64,000 bases of DNA from Microbacterium esteraromaticum. Its GTDB lineage: Bacteria > Actinomycetota > Actinomycetes > Actinomycetales > Microbacteriaceae. Positions 59,754 through 64,000 of the stretch are shown here, in pieces. The translations under genes and the position numbers were made by a program. The number at the start of each line of letters is the position of its first letter. Position 1 is the first letter of the stretch. The DNA is taken from assembly GCF_028747645.1 (NCBI RefSeq), contig NZ_CP118100.1:2852001-2916000 (forward strand), read 5' to 3'. The notes below the pieces were generated by a model. That model saw only the letters and a program-made list of their open reading frames with translations, was not told the DNA's origin and ran no database searches.

Positions 59754-59771
59754 AACTTGTAATTACAAGTT
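59754..59771. promoter_or_regulatory. Regulon operator copy 4 (perfect palindrome)
   Basis: AACTTGTAATTACAAGTT is a perfect 18-base palindrome, the most symmetric of the four operator copies. It lies 36 bases upstream of the KDPG aldolase start and links this isolated gene to the sugar genes 20 kb or more away. Confidence 0.8.
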
Positions 59772-59807
59772 AGGGCGGGGAGAATGGAACAGACGAACGG
59801 AGCCTTC

Positions 59808-60446
59808 ATGACCGACCGCCTCGCCCGCACGCGCCAGACCGGCGTCCTCGCCGTCCTGCGCGCACCCTCCCCCGAGAGCGCCCTCGACGCCGCCGAGGCG
59901 ATCATCCGCGGAGGGATCACCGGCATCGAGGTGACCTACTCCACCCCCGACGCACCCGCCGTCATCCGCGAGCTCATCGCCCGCCACGGCGAGCGCGCCC
60001 ACATCGGCGCCGGCACCGTCACCACCCCCGCGCAGGCCGCGGCCGCCGCCGACGCCGGGGCAGAGTTCCTTGTCAGCCCCGGCACACTGCCCGACCTCAC
60101 CCGCGCGATGCTCGACACCGGCACCGTCGTCATGACCGGCGCGCTGACGCCGACCGAGGTGATGACGGCACTCGACCTGGGTGTCGACGTCGTCAAGATC
60201 TTCCCGGCATCCCTCGGTGGCCCCTCGTACCTCGGCGCGCTGCGCGGCCCGTTCCCACACGCGCCGCTCATGCCCACCGGCGGCGTCAAGCCCGACAATC
60301 TCGCCGACTGGTTCGCCGCGGGCGCCGTGGCCGTGGGCGCCGGAGGCGACCTCGCCAATGGCGCGTCGATCGCAGCATCCGACTGGGCCGATCTCGAGGC
60401 CCGCTCCGCCCGCTTCGCCGAGGCCCTCGCCGCCGTCCGCGCCTGA
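59808..60446 (+). CDS. eda: KDPG/KDPGal-type 2-keto-3-deoxy-phospho-sugar-acid aldolase
   Basis: Class I aldolase of 212 residues that splits a 2-keto-3-deoxy-6-phospho-hexonate into pyruvate and glyceraldehyde-3-phosphate. TGVLAVLRAPSPESALDAAE, catalytic Glu in GITGIEVTYSTP, GAGTVTTPAQA, the Schiff-base Lys in VDVVKIFPASLGG and PTGGVKPDN are all present. ATG at 59808 is chosen because CGGAG is five bases upstream; another ATG eight codons earlier is possible. Gluconate or galactonate specificity cannot be decided. The operator in front places it in the unnamed sugar regulon. Confidence 0.92.
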   Translation: MTDRLARTRQTGVLAVLRAPSPESALDAAEAIIRGGITGIEVTYSTPDAPAVIRELIARHGERAHIGAGTVTTPAQAAAAADAGAEFLVSPGTLPDLTRAMLDTGTVVMTGALTPTEVMTALDLGVDVVKIFPASLGGPSYLGALRGPFPHAPLMPTGGVKPDNLADWFAAGAVAVGAGGDLANGASIAASDWADLEARSARFAEALAAVRA

Positions 60447-60504
60447 GATCCGGCACGGCGGGCGCCACGGCGGCTGGCTGACTGACTGACTGGCCGGCTG
60501 GCCA

Positions 60505-60648
60505 CTCCGGTCGCACTTTCTCCCGCATCCTCGTGCCGCCCACCCACTCCAGTCGCACTTTCTCCCGCATCCTCGCGCCGCCCACCCACTCCGGTCGCAC
60601 TTTCTCCCGCATCCGGGCGCTCGAAGCGGGAGAAACTGCGACGGGAAT
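60505..60648. repeat. Palindromic element type B, locus 3, with 42-bp tandem left arms
   Basis: Three left arms GTCGCACTTTCTCCCGC at 60510, 60552 and 60594, with a 42-base period, then a single right arm GCGGGAGAAACTGCGAC at 60626-60642. The arms match those at 35791 and 36937. The remaining parts of this 283-base gap hold only a short CTGACTGACTGG run (60477-60492) and the hairpin at 60666. Confidence 0.88.
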
Positions 60649-60665
60649 GCCAGCGGCCAACGCAA

Positions 60666-60710
60666 ACACCAGCGGCCGACGGCGCACGAAGCGCCGCCGG
60701 CCGCTGGTGT
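60666..60710. terminator. Bidirectional terminator hairpin
   Basis: Stem ACACCAGCGGCCG pairs with its complement, then an A/C mismatch, then CGGCGC pairs with GCGCCG around the loop ACGAA. It lies 19 bases beyond the stop of the SDR gene and would end both the SDR operon and any read-through from the aldolase. Confidence 0.75.
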
Positions 60711-60729
60711 ACCCGTCCGAGACGGAGCG

Positions 60730-61560
60730 TCAGTCCAGGAAGATGTCCGGGAACAGCCGATCGTCCGGGGTGCCGGGGACGGCCGCGTACTTCGAGAAGT
60801 CCGTGACGCCGTCGGCCTCGAGCACGTCCTCGACGATCAGCGTCTGGCCGGTGTACTCGCGCGACGGCTTGGTCAGCACGGCGTAGGCCGCGTCGGCGTA
60901 GACCTCGGGGGTGCGGCTGGCGGCCATCACTTTGTCACCACCGAGCAGGTTCTGCACCGCGGCGGTCGCGATCGTCGTGCGCGGCCACAGCGTGTTGGCG
61001 GCGATGCCGTCGGCGGCGAACTCCGCGGCCAATCCCAGCGTCGCCATCGTCATGCCGTACTTGGCCAGCGTGTAGCCGGTGTGCGCGCCGAGCCACTTCG
61101 GCGAGATGTTCAGCGGCGGCGACAGCGAGAGGATGTGCGGGTTGCTCGCCTCACGCAGCACCGGCACCGCGGCGCGCGAGAGCATGAACGTGCCGCGCAC
61201 GTTGACGTCCTGCATGAGGTCGTACTTCTTGGCGGCGAGATCGGTCGAACGCGACAGGTCGATGACGCTGGCGTTGTTGATCACGATGTCGATGCCGCCG
61301 AACTCACCCTCGGTCTTGAGCACGGCACCGGTGATGTCGTCGTCGTCGCGCACATCGCCGACGATCGGCAGCGCCTGGCCGCCGGCCGCACGGATCGCCT
61401 CGGCCGCCGTGTGCACGGTTCCCTCGAGCTTCGGATGCGGGCTGTCGGTCTTCGCGAGCATCGCGATGTTCGCCCCGTCGGCCGCTGCACGCAGCGCGAT
61501 CGCGAGGCCGATGCCGCGGCTGCCGCCCGACATGAGGATGGTCTTTCCTGCCAGTGACAT
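60730..61560 (-). CDS. SDR oxidoreductase (HSDL2-like)
   Basis: Short-chain dehydrogenase of 276 residues. Cofactor motif MSGGSRGIGLAIALRAA, NNAS in IVINNASVIDL in place of NNAG, and YxxxK in GYTLAKYGMTMATLGL; the catalytic Ser position reads HILSLSPPLNISP, which is the pattern of HSDL2-like enzymes rather than sugar SDRs. C-terminal EYTGQTLIVEDVLEADGVTD. AGGAG ribosome site. Second gene of a two-SDR operon, probably in fatty acid or ketone metabolism; substrate unknown. Confidence 0.87.
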   Translation of the reverse strand: MSLAGKTILMSGGSRGIGLAIALRAAADGANIAMLAKTDSPHPKLEGTVHTAAEAIRAAGGQALPIVGDVRDDDDITGAVLKTEGEFGGIDIVINNASVIDLSRSTDLAAKKYDLMQDVNVRGTFMLSRAAVPVLREASNPHILSLSPPLNISPKWLGAHTGYTLAKYGMTMATLGLAAEFAADGIAANTLWPRTTIATAAVQNLLGGDKVMAASRTPEVYADAAYAVLTKPSREYTGQTLIVEDVLEADGVTDFSKYAAVPGTPDDRLFPDIFLD

Positions 61561-61592
61561 GTTCACTCCTGTTCGTGTCGCGTGACGCGGGT

Positions 61593-62354
61593 TTACTTCG
61601 GTGCCATGCGGATGGCGCCGTCGAGACGGATGGTCTCGCCGTTGAGATAGCCGTTGGCGACGATGCTCTCGACGAGTGCGGCGTACTCGTCGGGCTTTCC
61701 GAGTCGCGCCGGGTACGGCACTTGCTGGCCCAGCGAGTCCTGCGCGGCCTGCGGAAGCCCCGCGAGCATCGGGGTCTCCATGATCCCGGGGGCGATCGTG
61801 CACACGCGGATGCCGTGGCGGGCGAGTTCGCGGGCGATGGGCAGGGTCATCGCGTGCACGCCGCCCTTCGAGGCCGAGTAGGCGGGCTGGCCGATCTGGC
61901 CGTCGAAGGCCGCGACGCTGGCGGTGTTGACGATGACGCCGCGGTCGCCGCCCTCGGTGGGCTCGTTCTGCGCGATGACGGCGGATGCCTGCGAGATGAC
62001 GTTGAAGGTGCCGACGAGGTTGATGCGGACGACCCGCTCGAACGCGTCGAGGTCGGTCGGGTTGCCGTCGCGATCGAGCACCTTGGCGGGCGGCGCGATG
62101 CCGGCGCAGTTGACGACGACGCGCAGCGGCGCGATCGCCTGGGCGGATGCCACGGCCGCAGCGATCTGGTCGGGGTCGGTCACATCAGCCGGGGCGAAGA
62201 TACCGCCCAGTTCGGCGGCGATCTCCTCACCGTTCGAGGTGGGCAGGTCAACGATCGTGACCTGCGCTCCGGCTGCGGCGAGCCGCCGCGCGGTGGCCAG
62301 ACCGAGACCGCTGGCGCCGCCTGTGATGAGGGCGCCCTGTCCGGTGATCTGCAT
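61593..62354 (-). CDS. SDR, 3-hydroxyacyl-CoA dehydrogenase type 2-like
   Basis: Short-chain dehydrogenase of 253 residues similar to HSD17B10-type 3-hydroxyacyl-CoA dehydrogenases. TGGASGLGLATARRLA, NCAG in VVVNCAGIAPPAK, catalytic Ser in VNTASVAAFDGQIGQ and YSASKGGVHAM; GIMETPMLAGLPQ is typical of the group. AAAGGAG ribosome site. First gene of the operon with the HSDL2-like SDR 32 bases behind. A short palindrome CTGAG-T-CTCAG at 62405-62415 upstream could be an operator. Confidence 0.88.
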   Translation of the reverse strand: MQITGQGALITGGASGLGLATARRLAAAGAQVTIVDLPTSNGEEIAAELGGIFAPADVTDPDQIAAAVASAQAIAPLRVVVNCAGIAPPAKVLDRDGNPTDLDAFERVVRINLVGTFNVISQASAVIAQNEPTEGGDRGVIVNTASVAAFDGQIGQPAYSASKGGVHAMTLPIARELARHGIRVCTIAPGIMETPMLAGLPQAAQDSLGQQVPYPARLGKPDEYAALVESIVANGYLNGETIRLDGAIRMAPK

Positions 62355-62478
62355 CGTGTTCTCCTTTGAAACGGCACGGCACCTGAGCCCGGCGTCGCGT
62401 GCGACTGAGTCTCAGCATACGTGGTTCCGAGTACCGCCACTACTGGCGGATCTCTCACGAGAAGCGGATGCTGAGGGC

Positions 62479-62841
62479 ATGGACCTGCGTCGCAAGCGAG
62501 CCTACGACACCCCCTCGCCCGAAGACGGCTTCCGCGTGCTGGTCGACCGGCTGTGGCCGCGAGGGGTCTCGAAGCAGAACGCAGAGATCGACCTGTGGGC
62601 CAAGGACGTCACACCGACTAGCGAGCTGCGTCGGGAATGGCACGCGGCACCGGCATCCGATTTCGAGATCTACGCAGCGCGCTATCGCGCACAGTTGGCC
62701 GCCGACGACGCGGGCGCGCTGCGCGCGCTCGCGGACGAGCTGAGCGAACATCCGGTCGTCACGCTCGTCTACGCCGCGCGTGACACCGAGCACAACCACG
62801 TCATCGTCCTGGAGCGGGCCCTGCACGACCTCGCCCCGTAG
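62479..62841 (+). CDS. DUF488 family protein
   Basis: A 120-residue DUF488 protein: RAYDTPSPEDGFRVLVDRLW, PRGVSKQNAEIDLWAKDVTP, SELRREWH, and a C-terminal VVTLVYAARDTEHNHVIVLE strand that resembles a Rossmann-like or phosphatase-like fold. Function is unknown. It is a single gene; its ATG follows GATGCT by six bases, compatible with a leaderless promoter. The divergent SDR operon starts 125 bases away. Confidence 0.85.
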   Translation: MDLRRKRAYDTPSPEDGFRVLVDRLWPRGVSKQNAEIDLWAKDVTPTSELRREWHAAPASDFEIYAARYRAQLAADDAGALRALADELSEHPVVTLVYAARDTEHNHVIVLERALHDLAP

Positions 62842-62900
62842 CCCCCCTCCTTTCCTCCCCCGTCCCCCCTCGCCCCTCCCTTCCCCACCCCTCCCTTGCA

Positions 62901-62969
62901 CTGAGAAACCACTTCCCGTCTGAGAAATCACCTCAGACGTGGTTTCTCGAGCGGGAAGTGGTTTCTCAG
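62901..62969. repeat. Palindromic element type D, copy 1
   Basis: Perfect 18-base inverted arms CTGAGAAACCACTTCCCG (62901-62918) and CGGGAAGTGGTTTCTCAG (62952-62969). The spacer holds a smaller imperfect inverted repeat of the same motif (TGAGAAATCAC and GTGGTTTCTC), so the element looks nested. The rest of the gap 62842-63031 is C-rich then GGGGCGCGC-rich low-complexity sequence. Confidence 0.9.
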
Positions 62970-63031
62970 CGGCGCAGGGGCGCGCGGGGCAGGCGCGCGC
63001 AGGGGCGCGCGGGGCGGGGAGAATGAGGGGT

Positions 63032-63769
63032 GTGTCGATCCCTGTGATGCCCGTCGTTGTTCCGCCGCGCGTGCGCGAGCTCGCCAGGGGTGCCGCGCTC
63101 GAATGCGTCTGGCAGAACGATCTCGGCGGCCTGACGCTGCGCGCGGCCCCGCAATACGGTGAGCCGTTCTTCATCAAGTGGGGACCCCGTCACGACGAGT
63201 CGACCATGCGCGACGAGGCGGAGCGGATGCAGTGGGCGGGGCGATGGGCTCGGGTTCCGCAAGTGCTCAGTCACGGGGAGGATGCCGCCGAGGAGTGGCT
63301 GGTGACGGCAGCCCTCGCGGGCGACAGCGCCGTATCGCCGTACTGGAGAGAGCGCCCCGAGACGGCTGTGCGCGCCGTCGGAGAAGCGCTGCGCGCCTGG
63401 CACGACGCGTTGCCCGTCGAAGAATGCCCATGGGACTGGGGCGTAGCCGCCCGTATCGACGCCGCCGAGCAGCGCGGCATCCGTGTGCCCGAGAGCCTGC
63501 GCACGCCGCCGCCGATCGACCGGCTCGTCGTCGCGCACGCCGACGCCTGCTGCCCCAACACGCTTCTCGACACAAACGGACGCTGGCTGGCACACGTCGA
63601 CCTCGGCCAGATGGGCACCGCCGACCGCTGGGCAGATCTCGCCGTCGCCGCCATGAGCACCGAGTGGAACTACGGCCCCGGCTGGGACGACACACTCATC
63701 GCCGCGTACGGCATCGCCCCCGATCCGGCCCGCCAGGCCTACTACCGCGCCCTCTGGAACGCCACCTGA
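63032..63769 (+). CDS. Aminoglycoside 3'-phosphotransferase-fold protein (APH)
   Basis: A 245-residue kinase-fold protein. YGEPFFIKWGPRHDESTMRDE carries the ATP-binding Lys; the catalytic segment VVAHADACCPNTLLDTNGRW replaces the usual HGDxxxPN by HADACCPN, and HVDLGQMGTADRWADLAVAA matches the metal-binding DxG...ADR..DLA pattern of APH(3') enzymes. It may phosphorylate an aminoglycoside or another hydroxylated compound; resistance cannot be concluded. GTG at 63032 and ATG at 63023 are both possible starts. It is enclosed by two copies of palindrome type D. Confidence 0.82.
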   Translation: MSIPVMPVVVPPRVRELARGAALECVWQNDLGGLTLRAAPQYGEPFFIKWGPRHDESTMRDEAERMQWAGRWARVPQVLSHGEDAAEEWLVTAALAGDSAVSPYWRERPETAVRAVGEALRAWHDALPVEECPWDWGVAARIDAAEQRGIRVPESLRTPPPIDRLVVAHADACCPNTLLDTNGRWLAHVDLGQMGTADRWADLAVAAMSTEWNYGPGWDDTLIAAYGIAPDPARQAYYRALWNAT

Positions 63770-63806
63770 CCCCGCACTGCCTCGCCCATTCCCCTACCCA
63801 CTCCCG

Positions 63807-63873
63807 TGAGAAACCACTTCCCGTGTGAGACATCACACTGGACGCGGTTTCTCACACGGGAAGTGGTTTCTCA
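63807..63873. repeat. Palindromic element type D, copy 2
   Basis: Perfect 24-base inverted arms (63807-63830 and 63850-63873) whose outer part, GAGAAACCACTTCCCG, is identical to copy 1. The 19-base spacer differs from copy 1. It lies between the convergent APH gene and the partial membrane protein gene. Confidence 0.92.
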
Positions 63874-63912
63874 GCGGAAGGGAACGCGAGCGCGAGCGAC
63901 GCGAGCGGCGCG

Positions 63913-64000
63913 CTAGGCGGGGCCGAGGATGAAGTTCCAGGCGCCGGTCGCGACGGCGGCGATGATGGCGGATGCTGAGATCGCCGCACCGGCGAGCAAT
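63913..64000 (-). CDS. C-terminal end of a membrane protein (cut by window edge)
   Basis: Only the last 28 or so residues are in the window, in a frame reading AGAAISASAIIAAVATGAWN, then FILGPA and TAG at 63915 to 63913. The stretch is one hydrophobic helix with typical actinobacterial codon use, so I take it as the end of a membrane protein gene; the family cannot be told. Confidence 0.5.
   Translation of the reverse strand, partial: LLAGAAISASAIIAAVATGAWNFILGPA

Noticed and set aside
60505..60648. CRISPR array
   Set aside because: The 42-base units are near-identical along their whole length, with no variable spacers, and no cas gene is present.
63032..63769. Proven aminoglycoside resistance gene
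   Set aside because: The fold is clear, but the catalytic HGD is HAD here and such genes are common chromosomal proteins of unknown substrate in actinobacteria.
62901..63873. Classical composite transposon around the APH gene
   Set aside because: The flanking sequences are 67-69-base palindromes without a transposase gene; no target duplication could be shown. Kept only as a matched pair of short elements.

Overview
The window is GC-rich actinobacterial DNA, most likely from Microbacteriaceae and probably Microbacterium. The evidence is strong G/C bias at third codon positions, the frequent in-frame string GCGGATGCC, a DUF222/HNH protein, many start codons with no Shine-Dalgarno sequence placed six bases after a TANNNT box, and several families of short intergenic palindromes. 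Species cannot be fixed from the sequence alone.

Layout. 1-3961 is a propionate (methylcitrate) operon, GntR-prpD-prpB-prpC, with a small palindromic element spliced into the prpD/prpB junction. 4086-6417 is a PadR-DUF1048-ABC exporter operon whose permease has an in-frame TAG; the small gene after it (6488-7002) carries a frameshift. 7060-11369 holds an HNH protein, a DMT transporter, a CGNR regulator, an acetylxylan-esterase-like enzyme and a VOC protein. 11447-21190 is a sulfated-sugar locus: a carbohydrate ABC importer co-transcribed with a sulfatase, a GntR/LacI-type regulator, a Gfo/Idh/MocA dehydrogenase and two more sulfatases. None of the three sulfatases has a signal peptide, so desulfation is probably cytoplasmic.

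21269-41538 is a large sugar catabolic region with two interleaved systems. The first is a complete oxidative L-fucose-type pathway: mutarotase, aldo/keto reductase, lactonase, L-fuconate dehydratase, SDR and diketo-deoxy-acid hydrolase, with a GntR/FCD regulator and an ACATCCGAT-type operator. The second is a pathway I cannot name: cupin isomerase, FGGY kinase, 2-hydroxyacid dehydrogenase, an atypical shikimate-dehydrogenase homologue, a phosphotriesterase-like lactonase, a ribose-type ABC importer, a transaldolase-like aldolase, a PfkB kinase, RbsD, a GntR/UTRA regulator and, 20 kb away, a KDPG-type aldolase. Its promoters share a CTTGTAATTACAAG palindrome at four places (21891, 30227, 39331, 59754). 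This apparent regulon is the best candidate here for an undescribed system.

41561-44522 contains a cysteine-synthase-fold enzyme, an IS30-family element inserted into a second copy of the palindrome seen in the prp operon, and a double-ACT protein. 44545-51281 is a third catabolic locus: an FCD regulator with a TTGTAGAACAA site, a class V aminotransferase, a carbohydrate-type ABC importer and a GlcD-like FAD oxidase. 51516-64000 is mixed: aldo/keto reductase, membrane proteins including a DUF4407 protein, MocR and TetR regulators, an NQO1-like reductase, SixA-like phosphatase, RlmN, KDPG aldolase, two SDRs, DUF488, an APH-fold protein flanked by a matched pair of palindromes, and the end of a membrane protein gene.

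No tRNA, rRNA, CRISPR array, prophage or replication origin was seen. No gene-free stretch exceeds 300 bases.
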